Part shown: piece after piece, positions 33,120-42,356 of the stretch | Numbering within the stretch: the first letter of the stretch is position 1 | Layout of the letters: the number at the start of each line of letters is the position of its first letter | DNA from: Gemmatimonadota bacterium | Lineage (GTDB): Bacteria > Gemmatimonadota > Gemmatimonadetes > Longimicrobiales > Gaopeijiaceae | Length of the DNA stretch: 64,000 bases | Direction: 5' to 3' | Assembly (NCBI GenBank): GCA_029262115.1 | Contig: JAJCZZ010000082.1 | Location: forward strand, 62,001 to 126,000 | Made by a program: the position numbers and the translations under genes | The notes under the pieces: generated by a model | Seen by the model: only the letters and a program-made list of their open reading frames with translations | Databases searched by the model: none | What the model was told of the DNA's origin: nothing

Positions 33120-34787
33120 GACGCGTAGCTCTGTCAAGAAGTCCGTTCGATCGGCGCCGGCCGTGTAGTCGAAGTTGGCGGTGCGCTGGAGGCCGGTGCG
33201 CACGGAGAAGCCCGCACCGTGGCTCGGTGCCTCCCGGTGCCAGGACGCTAGAATCCGGACTCGCGTCTCTTCGGGGAAGTCCTCGTAGACCGACCAGCCG
33301 TCGTCTCCGGGGAACGTATTGAACAGGGGATCGCCCAGGACGTAGTAGCGGTCTCGCGACTGCCGCTCCCATGCGGCTTCCATGCGCAAGAGGTCACCAC
33401 CCGTCGATCGCAGGTCGAGGCCTCCGTAGAGTCCATCGCCGTCGGGCCCCAAAGGGTTCCCCAGGATGTCGCCCTGGTACGTCGTGCCTGACGTGAACTG
33501 GGAGTGCCGATAGAACCGATGGCCGGTGTGATGGACCTCGGCCCATCCGCCGAGTCGCCCGTCCCGCGTGAGCCGCGCGACCTCGATGCCGTACACATGG
33601 CCGACATCCTCGAGAATCCACTCGGGAAGCCGTCCGGGGTTGAGGTCGATGTCGTCGGCGACGAACTCGCCGTAGATGGACAAACCGCCGGTGTCCGGGA
33701 ACCACCAGCGGAAGTCGACACCGGCCAACTTGTTCGAGAACTGGCGCACGCCCTTCAGCACGAACAGCAGATCCTTCACCACACCGCCGAACGAGTACTC
33801 GGGTGCCCCCTCGCCCCCGAAGTGAGAGATGATGCCCAGGCCCGCCTCGAACCGTGGGTGCGGCCGTATGCTCACGTGGTAGCCGGTCAGCTTTGCGTTG
33901 GGGAAATTCTGGCCGCCTCCGAGGTCGGCCGCGAAGAGGTCGCCGGTCACTGGACCAAGCGCATCCAAGAAGCCGGGGAGCACCACCGGGCGGTCCGTCG
34001 TCAGCCGAGCCAGCCAGGGGCTACGGGCGTTTCCGGACATGATGAGGCTCCCGCGCCGGCTCTGGCCCCACACCACGTCGGCTCGGCCCACGGTCACGGC
34101 CAAGGACCTCACGGGAATGCGGACGTACGCCTCCTGAAGCGATACGCTCTCCTCCACCTCCTCGGTGCCTGGAGCGACCCAGCTTCGCAGGCGAGGCCGA
34201 GCGTGAACCGTGGCGCGTGGTCCGAGTTGGATCGTGTGCGCGGTCTCGAGGGTTCCGTTGGCTCCGTCGAACCACGTGCGACCCTGGCGCAAGGAGCCGA
34301 GCGGATTGGCCCGCGCATCGATGTCGCCGAGAAAGTTGTTCGGGTAGCCGTGTGAGGGAGCGTCGAGGTACGCGGCGCGTGCTTCGATGTACGCGAGCGG
34401 TCGGCTGGGGGTCACTGCGCCCGAGTCGGCCTGGTCTGCGAGGACCGCCAGCTCGGGGGCGAAGTGCTCTTCCAGGCGGCGGATCGCGGAGACGGTCGAG
34501 GCGGCGGCGCTCGTGGCCAGAGGACTACTCAGGGCGTCGCGAAGGACCCGGGCCGCTTCCAGCCGGGACAGAGCGCCCAGTCCAGACGTAATGCGATCCG
34601 TGAGACCCGACGATGCGAGTAGCGAAAGGTCGGCGCGCACCATGTGGTCGTCGGGGCTCACGAGCGCCGATGACTGGGCGGCGGCCCCACCAGGGGCTGC
34701 CGCCGCGCATATCAGGAGTACGCTCAGTCTGGTCCGCTTGGTCCGACCAAAGCGCGTACGGAGGAGTCGTGGAAGCAAGGCGGGCAC
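33102..34787 (-). CDS. Wzi-family capsule assembly outer-membrane beta-barrel
   Basis: 561 residues from GTG 34787 (TTG 34793 possible; upstream frame is open but not protein-like). A signal sequence (SVLLICAAAAPGGAAAQ) is followed by a short helical domain (~30-110) and a beta-barrel. Wzi-type features are VGRADVVWGQSRRGSLIMSGNA and the strand repeats through FPDTGGLSIYGEFVADDID and ending RVRFRLR. Wzi attaches or organises group-1 capsule at the cell surface. The three neighbouring transferases and a deacetylase support a polysaccharide role. The stop codon lies in the 18-bp tandem repeat. Confidence 0.82.
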   Translation of the reverse strand: MPALLPRLLRTRFGRTKRTRLSVLLICAAAAPGGAAAQSSALVSPDDHMVRADLSLLASSGLTDRITSGLGALSRLEAARVLRDALSSPLATSAAASTVSAIRRLEEHFAPELAVLADQADSGAVTPSRPLAYIEARAAYLDAPSHGYPNNFLGDIDARANPLGSLRQGRTWFDGANGTLETAHTIQLGPRATVHARPRLRSWVAPGTEEVEESVSLQEAYVRIPVRSLAVTVGRADVVWGQSRRGSLIMSGNARSPWLARLTTDRPVVLPGFLDALGPVTGDLFAADLGGGQNFPNAKLTGYHVSIRPHPRFEAGLGIISHFGGEGAPEYSFGGVVKDLLFVLKGVRQFSNKLAGVDFRWWFPDTGGLSIYGEFVADDIDLNPGRLPEWILEDVGHVYGIEVARLTRDGRLGGWAEVHHTGHRFYRHSQFTSGTTYQGDILGNPLGPDGDGLYGGLDLRSTGGDLLRMEAAWERQSRDRYYVLGDPLFNTFPGDDGWSVYEDFPEETRVRILASWHREAPSHGAGFSVRTGLQRTANFDYTAGADRTDFLTELRVRFRLR

Positions 34788-34835
34788 GGTCAATTGGCTG
34801 CTGGGACGGATGGTCGAACGCGAAAACTCGCCGCG

Positions 34836-36263
34836 ATGGACCCCGCTCCGCCATACTCCCGACCCTGTGCCTGTTTTTCCTCCGAATCTCGACCCCTCTT
34901 GAGAACCCGATCCGATCTGCCGCGGAAGGTGGTACACACCAGCATGGGGTTGGTGGGGTTTTCGTTTCGCTGGCTCACCTTTCCCCAGGCGCTGGGCCTG
35001 ACGCTTGCCGCGGTGGCCCTGAACCGCTGGATCATGCCCGTCGTGACCCCGTTCCTCCTCCGGCCTGGGGAGAGCCGGCGGGGGATGGGCGGTGGTGTCG
35101 TCCTGTACCCGCTCGTGGTCACGGGCTTGGTGGTCGCGTTTCATGATCGCCTCGAGTTGGCGGCGGCCGCGTGGGGGCTCCTGGCCTTCGGGGACGGGAT
35201 GGCCTCGATCATCGGCGTGCGCGCCGGCCGCATTCCGCTGCCGTGGAATGGCGCGAAGACGTGGGGTGGATTCGCGGCGTTTACGCTATTCGGCGCCGCG
35301 GGTGCCCTCGCCCTTTGGTGGTGGGTCAGCCAGGGGCGCGGGTCCAATCCGAGCGTCGGCTCGAGCTTCTCGACGTTGCCCGTGGGGGCGCTCGTCGGCG
35401 GTTTCGTCCTCGCGGCGCTGGCCACGGCCTGGGCGGAGTCGCTTCGGGTCGGGCTCGACGACAACGTTCGGGTGGGCGTCGTAGGCGGCGTGGCGATGGC
35501 GCTGGCGGCCACCGTGTCGATTCCTGGGCTGGCCTCGCTGCCAGACCTTCTCCCGCGGTTGCTGTGGGCCGGGCCCGTGGCCGTGGGTTTGGCCCTCTTG
35601 GCCGCCCTGGTCGGCGGTGTGGGTGCCACAGGTGCGTGGATGGGCGCACTCATGGCTACGGCCGTCGGAGTGTCGCTGGGGATGGCGGGGCTGCTCCCCC
35701 TCACGGTTGTGGTGGCCCTGACCGTAGCCGTGACCCGCCTCGGGCGTCGCCGAAAGGAAGAGTTGGGTCTTGCCGAGGCGGACGGTGGGCGGCGGGGAGG
35801 CGCGCGGGTTGCCGCCAACCTGGGCGTGGCCACCCTCTGTGCGCTCTTCGCGGTTCTGGCACCGGCCTCTCCGTTCCCCGTCGCGTTCGTGGCGGCTCTG
35901 GCAACGGCGGGCTTCGATACCGCCGCGACGGAGGTGGGCCAGGCGTTCGGTCGGACCGCCTACTCCGTTCCCCGCTTTCGGCGAGTCAAGCCGGGCACTG
36001 AAGGCGCCATCTCCGTCGCAGGAACCGCGGCAGGACTCCTCGCGGCGCTGGCTGTGGCGGGCGCGGGTTGGCTGAGCGGGCTGCACGCGCTGAGCGCGAT
36101 CGGCCCGATCCTGATCGCTGCCCTGGTGGGCTCTTTGTTGGAGTCCTGGATCGCATCACGTGCACCCCGGGCCGCCGTGTCTCACAACGAGCTGCTCAAC
36201 GTCTTGAACACGGCCGTTGGTGCCGGTGTGGCGATCGCGCTCGTCTCGCTGGGGAGCGGGTGA
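34836..36263 (+). CDS. DUF92 membrane protein with N-terminal polyprenol-kinase-like half
   Basis: 475 residues if started at ATG 34836; TTG 34899 fits the family start better but has no ribosome site. The N-terminal half begins RKVVHTSMGLVGF and has FGDGMASIIGVRAGR with NGAKTWGGFAAF, resembling CTP-dependent dolichol/phytol kinases of the SEC59 type. The C-terminal half, from ~280, is DUF92: GFDTAATEVGQAFG and PGTEGAISVAGT are its signature. About twelve helices in all. Plant DUF92 (VTE6) is a phytyl-phosphate kinase, so the fusion may phosphorylate a prenol twice. Divergent from the Wzi-like gene. Confidence 0.75.
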   Translation: MDPAPPYSRPCACFSSESRPLLRTRSDLPRKVVHTSMGLVGFSFRWLTFPQALGLTLAAVALNRWIMPVVTPFLLRPGESRRGMGGGVVLYPLVVTGLVVAFHDRLELAAAAWGLLAFGDGMASIIGVRAGRIPLPWNGAKTWGGFAAFTLFGAAGALALWWWVSQGRGSNPSVGSSFSTLPVGALVGGFVLAALATAWAESLRVGLDDNVRVGVVGGVAMALAATVSIPGLASLPDLLPRLLWAGPVAVGLALLAALVGGVGATGAWMGALMATAVGVSLGMAGLLPLTVVVALTVAVTRLGRRRKEELGLAEADGGRRGGARVAANLGVATLCALFAVLAPASPFPVAFVAALATAGFDTAATEVGQAFGRTAYSVPRFRRVKPGTEGAISVAGTAAGLLAALAVAGAGWLSGLHALSAIGPILIAALVGSLLESWIASRAPRAAVSHNELLNVLNTAVGAGVAIALVSLGSG

Positions 36264-36329
36264 GCTGAGGTGGTTGGTGCCGGTGTGGCATTCGCCCTCC
36301 TCTCGCTGGGGAGTGGGTGAGCCGAGGTG
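36216..36329 (+). repeat. 57-bp tandem duplication across the DUF92 stop codon
   Basis: Copy 1 (36216-36272) encodes the last 15 residues, the TGA at 36261-36263 and three further codons. Copy 2 (36273-36329) repeats it with six base changes. 57 bp is 19 codons, so both copies are in the gene's frame and both carry the stop. Four changes are synonymous third-position changes; the other two are I to F and V to L. Confidence 0.9.
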
Positions 36330-36389
36330 GGTGCCATCCGGTGGCGTCCGCACCGTCCATTGGGGGGCGCCGGCCCGGCCACCTGCCGG

Positions 36390-37442
36390 TCAGCCGCCGG
36401 TCGTCTCGCTTTCGGTCGCCAGCGCTCCGCGCACCGCCGGGGCGACCTCGGTCCCCAGAAGTTCGATGGCCCGGAGCACCTGCTCGTGCGGCATGGGCCC
36501 CACCGTGAGCTGGATGAGAAAGCGCTGGTGCCCGAAGATCTCGTGCTGATAGAGGATCTTCTCGACGATCTGCTCCGGGCTGCCGACGAAAAGCGCACCG
36601 TGAGGTGCCGTCTCGGCGTCGAACTGACCTCGTGTGGTCGGTGGCCAGCCACGCTCCCTTCCGATCCGCGTCATGGTCTCGGCAAAGGGAGGGAACGCGA
36701 GATCGGCCGCCGCCTTCGGGTCGTCGGCAATGAAGCCGTGACTGTTGATGCTCACCGGTAGGGCCGCTGGGTCATGCCCCGCCCGACGAAGAGTTTCCCT
36801 GTAGAGCTCCACCACGGGACGGAAGCGCGCCGGTGCTCCTCCGATGATGGCCAGGGCGATCGGTAGACCCAGGCGGGCGGCGCGCACCACCGAGGTCGGG
36901 GTCCCGCCGACCGCCACCCAGACGGGGAGTGGGTTCTGCTCCGGTCGCGGATGGACAGGGCGGCCTTCGATGGCGGAGCGATGCCGTCCCCGCCACGTGA
37001 TCCGCTCGCTGTCCCGAAGCTGAAGAAGGAGCTCCAGCTTTTCAGAGAACAGCTCGTCGTAGTCGTTCAGATCCTGGCCGAACAGTGGGAACGATTCCGT
37101 GAACGACCCGCGACCGGCCATGATCTCAGCCCGCCCTCCCGAGATCAGATCGAGCGTGGCGAAGTCCTGGAAGACCCGCACCGGATCATCCGAGCTGAGC
37201 ACGGTAACCGCGCTCGTGAGCCGGATGCGTCGGGTCCGGGCGGCGGCCGCGGCGAGCACGATGGCCGGCGCGGAAACCGCGTAGTCCGCGCGATGATGCT
37301 CCCCGACGCCGTAGACGTCGAGGCCGACCCGGTCGGCCAACTCGATCTCTTCGATCAGGCGGCGTGTGCGCTCACCGGCGTCGACCTGACGGCCGTCCGC
37401 GTCCAGCGCTGTCTCCGCAAAGCTGTAGATCCCGATTTCCAT
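36390..37442 (-). CDS. LLM-class flavin-dependent oxidoreductase
   Basis: 350 residues from ATG 37442. The luciferase-like TIM barrel is complete: [10 protein letters not shown] at the start, [14 protein letters not shown] (~45-60, conserved His-His after Glu), [41 protein letters not shown] (FMN phosphate region) and [20 protein letters not shown]. It matches the FMN-linked or F420-independent LLM proteins annotated as alkanal monooxygenase-like. The substrate cannot be assigned. It is divergent from the dipeptidase gene, with 67 nt shared upstream. Confidence 0.88.
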   Translation of the reverse strand: MEIGIYSFAETALDADGRQVDAGERTRRLIEEIELADRVGLDVYGVGEHHRADYAVSAPAIVLAAAAARTRRIRLTSAVTVLSSDDPVRVFQDFATLDLISGGRAEIMAGRGSFTESFPLFGQDLNDYDELFSEKLELLLQLRDSERITWRGRHRSAIEGRPVHPRPEQNPLPVWVAVGGTPTSVVRAARLGLPIALAIIGGAPARFRPVVELYRETLRRAGHDPAALPVSINSHGFIADDPKAAADLAFPPFAETMTRIGRERGWPPTTRGQFDAETAPHGALFVGSPEQIVEKILYQHEIFGHQRFLIQLTVGPMPHEQVLRAIELLGTEVAPAVRGALATESETTGG

Positions 37443-37509
37443 GGCGGGAATAGTAGCTACTTTGCACGGCTCACCCACCCGCTCTCGAACGCTCGAGGCC
37501 CACAGCCAC

Positions 37510-38592
37510 GTGGCGCGAATTCCTGTCTTCGACGGTCACAACGACACGCTGACCCGCCTGCACGGCGAGTACGGCCCGGACCCCTCACCCTTCCTGCAGG
37601 GGAGCTCGGACGGTCATATCGATCTGCCGCGAGCGCGTGCGGGTGGCCTGGTCGGCGGCTTCTTCGCCATTTTCACGCGCTCCCCCGGATACGAGCGGAC
37701 CTTCCTCGATGTGCTGGGCAATGACAGGCAGGTCATTGCCGGGGCGTGGAGGGTCCCGTTTCCTCCGGAGCTCGTTCAGTCTGAAGCGTGGGAGCATGTT
37801 CAGACGATCATCCGCTATCTGGACTCGATCGTGGAGCAGTCCAACGGGGCGGTGGCGGTCGTGCGCAGTGCGGAGGATCTCCGTGACTCCCTCGCGTCGG
37901 GGACGCTGGCCATCATCCTCCACATCGAGGGCGCTGAGTGTATCGAGCCGGACCTCTCCAACCTCGATGTCCTCTACGACCGTGGACTCCGCTCGCTCGG
38001 ACCCGTCTGGAGTCGCCCCAACCGGTTCGGGACCGGCGTCCCGTTCGACTTCCCGGGGTCGCCCGACAAAGGCGATGGCTTGACGAAAGCGGGTAAGGAA
38101 CTCGTGCGGCGGTGCGGAGAGCTGGGCATTCTGGTCGACGTGTCTCACCTGAACGAACGGGGTTTCTGGGACGTGGCGGGCCTCAGCTTGGCTCCAATGG
38201 TGGCGACCCACTCCAACGCCCACGTTCTGTGCCCGTCCCCTCGGAACCTCACGGACCGCCAACTGGGCGCCATCGCGAGCAGCGGCGGCCTCGTGGGAGT
38301 GAACTTCCATCGAGGCTTCCTGCGCGGCGATGGCCTGGAGAACGCGGAGACGTCGTATGAAGAGATCGTGCGGCACGTGCGTTACATGGTGGACCACATG
38401 GGGGTCGAGCACGTGGCCCTGGGCTCGGACTTCGATGGGGCCACGATGCCGAACGACCTCCCCGATGTCGCCGCGCTTCCCACTCTCGTGGGCGGCCTGA
38501 GCGACGCAGGCTTCTCGGAGTCGGAGATACGACGGATGGCGCTCGACAACTGGATGAGGGTTCTCGGGGACAGCTGGAAGCGCGGATCGTGA
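37510..38592 (+). CDS. Membrane dipeptidase-like enzyme (M19 family)
   Basis: 360 residues from GTG 37510; ATG 37441 is an in-frame alternative that would overlap the oxidoreductase start. Zinc-binding motifs are complete: DGHNDTL (His/Asp), [12 protein letters not shown] (bridging Glu), [10 protein letters not shown] (His), [10 protein letters not shown] (His) and [10 protein letters not shown] (Asp). The M19 fold hydrolyses dipeptides, including D-amino acid ones. There is no signal peptide, so it is probably cytoplasmic. Its stop overlaps the next gene's start. Confidence 0.9.
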   Translation: MARIPVFDGHNDTLTRLHGEYGPDPSPFLQGSSDGHIDLPRARAGGLVGGFFAIFTRSPGYERTFLDVLGNDRQVIAGAWRVPFPPELVQSEAWEHVQTIIRYLDSIVEQSNGAVAVVRSAEDLRDSLASGTLAIILHIEGAECIEPDLSNLDVLYDRGLRSLGPVWSRPNRFGTGVPFDFPGSPDKGDGLTKAGKELVRRCGELGILVDVSHLNERGFWDVAGLSLAPMVATHSNAHVLCPSPRNLTDRQLGAIASSGGLVGVNFHRGFLRGDGLENAETSYEEIVRHVRYMVDHMGVEHVALGSDFDGATMPNDLPDVAALPTLVGGLSDAGFSESEIRRMALDNWMRVLGDSWKRGS

Positions 38593-39332
38593 TGTCGGAG
38601 GCGGGCCGCCGGTTCACCGATCGGGAAGTCGCGATGATCCTGCGTCGGGCCTCGGAGATCGACGACCAGGACGGACGGAGCGAGGGAGGCGGCCTGGCGT
38701 TGAGCGATCTCCGGGACATCGCACGTGAAGTGGGGATCTCGCCTACGGCCATCGAGCGGGCGGTCGGAGATTTGGAGCGGCGCGGCCTACCGGCCTTCCT
38801 GGTCGGAGCGCCTCTCGTCCAAAAGGCCGTCTACGCCGTGGCCGGGGAGCTGGATCAGGCCGCGATCGCTCGGCTGATCGGCGTGGTCGATGAGCGGGCA
38901 TCGGGTACCGGCAGCGTGACGGAGGCGCTGGGGGCGGTCCGGTGGACCTCGTTCGATCGCTTCAGCAGCACACAGGTTTCGGTGACGCCGCAGGACGGCG
39001 CCACTCAGATCCGGGTCGTGGAGAAGTACCGCCCGCGTCTGCGCCGTGTCGTCCAACTCCTACCCGCCGCCTGGGGCGCCATGCTGGCGGCTCCGGTGCT
39101 CGCGTCGATCCAGCCGGGCCCGGCCCTCTTCGCCGGGCTTCTGGCTGGCGGCGTCGCGGTCGGGGTGGGCGCCGGGCGGCTGGCCTGGAGTGTCCTGAGT
39201 GCGCGCAGCGAACGCAGTGTGACCGCTTTGGCTCGAGAACTTGCCCGAGAGGCGGAGAACGCCGTGCCCTCGGGGGTTCAACCGGACGGGGTGGCGCGCC
39301 CGGGACCGCCCACAGACCCGCCTTTGGGGTAG
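38592..39332 (+). CDS. Conserved hypothetical two-helix membrane protein
   Basis: 246 residues from ATG 38592, overlapping the dipeptidase stop; GTG 38589 is the adjacent alternative. The N-terminal third is soluble: RRFTDREVAMILRRASEIDD and LSDLRDIAREVGISPTAIERAVGDLERR (an HTH-like or SHOCT-like helical region). Two hydrophobic segments follow in the second half (GAMLAAPVLASI; ALFAGLLAGGVAVGVGAGRLAW). The pattern is known from uncharacterised proteins in this kind of genome. Operon with the dipeptidase and the next gene. Confidence 0.7.
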   Translation: MSEAGRRFTDREVAMILRRASEIDDQDGRSEGGGLALSDLRDIAREVGISPTAIERAVGDLERRGLPAFLVGAPLVQKAVYAVAGELDQAAIARLIGVVDERASGTGSVTEALGAVRWTSFDRFSSTQVSVTPQDGATQIRVVEKYRPRLRRVVQLLPAAWGAMLAAPVLASIQPGPALFAGLLAGGVAVGVGAGRLAWSVLSARSERSVTALARELAREAENAVPSGVQPDGVARPGPPTDPPLG

Positions 39333-39344
39333 TGAACATCTACT

Positions 39345-39980
39345 ATGACCCATTCCGTCCTCTACTACGTCGCCGTCGGCCTGGCAGCCGTGAGCCTGCT
39401 GTTCGTGGTGGCGGCCGTCCGAGCCGTGCGGCGTCGCCGTTGGCTGGGCTCATTCGGGAGTGCCGGAACAGGCGCCCTCTTCCTGTCCCTTGCGGCCCTG
39501 TCGGGCGTCCTGGGCGTCTCCACCCAGGGGTACCGGGCGCTGACCCAGGAGGAAGTGGCCGCCACCATCACCACGGTCCCCACAGGGCTGGGCGCGTTCC
39601 AGGCCGTCGTCGAGTTTCCGAACGGGCGTGATACCACGCTGAACGTCCTCGGTAACCAGCTCCTCGTGGACGCCCACATCCTGAAGTGGCGGCCCTTGGC
39701 CAACGTGCTGGGCGTTCATACCTGGTACGAATTGGACCGCCTGTCGGGACGCTACACGGACGTCGAAGACGAGCGGTCATTGCCACGGACGGTCCATTCG
39801 CTCCAAGCCGACAAACCACGGGATCTCTTTGTGTTGGCACAGAGGTACACGGTCCTGGCCTTTTTGGTGGATACCGAGTACGGCTCGGCCACCTATGTGG
39901 AGGTCACGCGGCCTGCCCGATTCGAGATCCGCGTGTCCACGACCGGACTCCTGGTGCGAGAGGTCGGAACCGAACCGTAG
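39345..39980 (+). CDS. Hypothetical membrane protein
   Basis: 211 residues. Two N-terminal helices (VLYYVAVGLAAVSLLFVVAAV; GTGALFLSLAALSGVLGV) precede an extracytoplasmic beta-rich domain (~65-211) with ALTQEEVAATITTVP, VVEFPNGRDTTLNVLGNQLLVDAHILKW and a final strand ARFEIRVSTTGLLVREV. It follows the preceding gene by 12 nt and likely shares its transcript. No function recognised. Confidence 0.7.
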   Translation: MTHSVLYYVAVGLAAVSLLFVVAAVRAVRRRRWLGSFGSAGTGALFLSLAALSGVLGVSTQGYRALTQEEVAATITTVPTGLGAFQAVVEFPNGRDTTLNVLGNQLLVDAHILKWRPLANVLGVHTWYELDRLSGRYTDVEDERSLPRTVHSLQADKPRDLFVLAQRYTVLAFLVDTEYGSATYVEVTRPARFEIRVSTTGLLVREVGTEP

Positions 39981-40146
39981 GCTGCTCCACTCAACCGGGT
40001 GCGTCGACGATGCCGTCGTCTGAGCACCTCGCGGATCGCCCCGGTCCTGGGCGATGTCCCCTCGCTCGGATCGCCTGGTGGGTTCCGGGTTACCGTAGAG
40101 GTGACGATCAACCGAGGCGCTCATCCCCGATCCACCAGGAGTGACC

Positions 40147-40524
40147 GTGTCATCCAACTATCGATGGCTTGCCTTCGCGGCCGCAGTTTTCGCCTTTGCG
40201 GCGCCGATGTCCGCCCAGCAGATCGTGGCGGCTGAGCCCAGCCCCACGCCTCCAACGGCGTCTTTGTGGAGCGCCGCGTCGATCGTATCCGCGCCGGGAT
40301 TGGACCTCGCCTCGGGACCCGTACCGGTCGTGGCCGACGAGTCGACACCTGCACCCTTCACGTCGCCCGTCCCGGCGATGGGCCAGAGGCAGAGCGTCGC
40401 GCTCATGATCGTCGGTGGGGCGGGCCTCCTCGTCGGCTCCATCATCGGTGGCGACTCCGGCAAGATCATCATGGTCGGGGGCGGCGTGGCGGGCCTCATC
40501 GGGCTCTACCACTACCTGAGGTGA
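40147..40524 (+). CDS. Small exported/membrane hypothetical protein
   Basis: 125 residues from GTG 40147, preceded by AGGAG at 5 nt; GTG 40141 is an alternative. A signal sequence (WLAFAAAVFAFAAPMSAQ) is followed by a Pro/Ala/Ser-rich linker and a C-terminal pair of Gly-rich hydrophobic helices (SVALMIVGGAGLLVGSIIGGDSG; IIMVGGGVAGLIGLYHYLR). Such Gly-zipper tails are common in small envelope proteins. Its stop codon lies in a 19-bp tandem repeat. Function unknown. Confidence 0.65.
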   Translation: MSSNYRWLAFAAAVFAFAAPMSAQQIVAAEPSPTPPTASLWSAASIVSAPGLDLASGPVPVVADESTPAPFTSPVPAMGQRQSVALMIVGGAGLLVGSIIGGDSGKIIMVGGGVAGLIGLYHYLR

Positions 40525-40548
40525 CGGTCTCTACCTGAGGTGACGGTC
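40512..40548 (+). repeat. 19-bp tandem duplication across a stop codon
   Basis: CTACCTGAGGTGACGGTC occurs at 40512-40529 and 40531-40548, a 19-bp period. The first copy contains the TGA (40522-40524) of the small protein gene. Here the period is not a multiple of three, so the second copy is out of frame. Confidence 0.85.
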
Positions 40549-40600
40549 CGCCGAGTACCCCTCCGTTTCCGGTGGCCACCGTGACAGGAGCGCGACCCTC

Positions 40601-42208
40601 TCAGTCGACTGGTTTTCGCGGTTGGACGTCGAAGAATGTCAACGTGTCGTCCTGACTCATGCTGCGCTGCAGAGCCCACTCGTTGTCGAACAGGATCATG
40701 GGGTGCCCATCGGTGTCCTCCACACGCCGCCGTCCGTAGGCGCCGGCGGTTTTCTCGATGTCCTTGTCGGGTCCCTGGACCCAACGAGCGCAGTGGAAGG
40801 GCAGCGGATCGAGGCGGACGGTCACGCTGTATTCGCGCTCGAGACGGTCCACGAGCACGTCGAACTGGAGCCGGCCCACCGCTCCAACGATGGGAACGGG
40901 CCCGGTGATCGAAGGCGCGAACAGCAAGAGGATGGTCCCTTCCTCCGCGAGGTGACGGAGGCCGCGGTCGAGGTGCTTCCGGCGTAGTGCATCTTCCATG
41001 CGGATCTGTGCGAAGTGCTCCGGAGAAAAGCGGGGAACACCCGGATACTCCAAGGTGCCGTCGACCGCGACGGTGTCGCCGACCCGTAGGTTACCCCGGT
41101 CGTGCAAGCCCACGACGTCTCCGGCCACGGCCTCGGTGCCGTGCGTGCGTTCTCTCGCCATGAACTCCTGCGGCTCGGCCAGGCGGAGGCTCTTGCCGGT
41201 TCGGGATACCGTCGCCTCCGACCCGGCCTCGAAGCGCCCGGAGCAGACCCGCAAGAACGCGATCCGATCCCGGTGGCGGAGGTCCATATTCGCCTGAACC
41301 TTGAACACGAAGCCCGAGAACGGCTCGCTGACCGGGTCGATCGGCCCATTGGTGCTCTCCCGCGGCGCGGGCGGGGGGGCGGCCGCGAGGAAACGTTCGA
41401 GGAACACGTCCACGCCGAAGTTGGTGAGCGCGGAGCCGAAGTAGACGGGGCTGGCCTCGCCCCGGGCCACGGCACCCCAGTCCGGCGGCTCGGCTGCGAT
41501 GTCGAGAAGCTCGATCTCCTCGCGAAGCGTTGCGGCCGCCGTGGCACCCAGCTGCTCGTCCAGTTCGGCCGAGTCGAGGGTGAGCGAGCGGGCGGCCGGG
41601 CGGCTCTGGCCGTGGTCGTCGGTCCGCTCGTAGAGGAGGACCTGCTCGGCCGCGCGGTCGTACACGCCGATGAGCCGATCATTCTCCCGAATGGGCCAGG
41701 TGGCCACGAAGCAGCGGATGCCCAGTTCGTTCTGGACGTCGTCGAGAAGGCCGAGCGGGTCGGTACCCACCCGGTCGCACTTGTTGACGAACGTGAAGAT
41801 CGGGAGCCGCCGCCGCCGACAGACCGAAAAGAGCTTCCGGGTCTGCGTCTCCACGCCCTTTCGGTTGTCGAGCAGCATGATGGCGCTGTCCGCCGCCATC
41901 AGGGCGCGGTACGTGTCCTCCGAGAAGTCCTGGTGACCGGGGGTGTCGAGCAGGTTGATCCGAAACCCCTGGTAATCGAAGTGCAGGACGCTGGCCGTGA
42001 TCGAAATTCCGCGCTCCTGCTCCATCTCCAGCCAGTCTGACGTTGCGTGCCGAGCGGCCCGGCGGGACTTGACCGAGCCGGCCAGGTGAATCGCGCCTCC
42101 GTAGAGAAGGAGCTTCTCCGTGAGCGTCGTCTTCCCCGCGTCGGGGTGGCTGATGATCGCGAAGGTGCGGCGGCGACCGATCTCGCGTTCGAGGCTGGCG
42201 GACGTCAT
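40601..42208 (-). CDS. prfC: Peptide chain release factor 3 (RF3)
   Basis: 535 residues, full length for RF3. The GTPase domain has P-loop SHPDAGKTTLTEK (~20-32), switch I/II with ERGISITASVLHF and DTPGHQDFSEDTYRAL, and NKCDR (G4). Domains II and III follow, with RHRDRIAFLRVCSGRFEAG and FAQIRMEDALRRKHLDRGLRHLAEEG typical of PrfC. RF3 uses GTP to remove RF1/RF2 from ribosomes after peptide release. ATG 42208. Alone in its strand context, with 148 nt of unassigned sequence upstream. Confidence 0.95.
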   Translation of the reverse strand: MTSASLEREIGRRRTFAIISHPDAGKTTLTEKLLLYGGAIHLAGSVKSRRAARHATSDWLEMEQERGISITASVLHFDYQGFRINLLDTPGHQDFSEDTYRALMAADSAIMLLDNRKGVETQTRKLFSVCRRRRLPIFTFVNKCDRVGTDPLGLLDDVQNELGIRCFVATWPIRENDRLIGVYDRAAEQVLLYERTDDHGQSRPAARSLTLDSAELDEQLGATAAATLREEIELLDIAAEPPDWGAVARGEASPVYFGSALTNFGVDVFLERFLAAAPPPAPRESTNGPIDPVSEPFSGFVFKVQANMDLRHRDRIAFLRVCSGRFEAGSEATVSRTGKSLRLAEPQEFMARERTHGTEAVAGDVVGLHDRGNLRVGDTVAVDGTLEYPGVPRFSPEHFAQIRMEDALRRKHLDRGLRHLAEEGTILLLFAPSITGPVPIVGAVGRLQFDVLVDRLEREYSVTVRLDPLPFHCARWVQGPDKDIEKTAGAYGRRRVEDTDGHPMILFDNEWALQRSMSQDDTLTFFDVQPRKPVD

Positions 42209-42356
42209 GGCGTGGGTCGGGAACGCGGGGAGTTAGGGTGCAGGAAGCTCGTACGAGGCGACGCGACGTTCAGGCGCCACCGAGGGGGGAGAAACGTAAC
42301 AGCCGGACGCTGACGCACGGTCGCGCGTGGCCGCCCACCTCGTCGACTCGGAGCGG

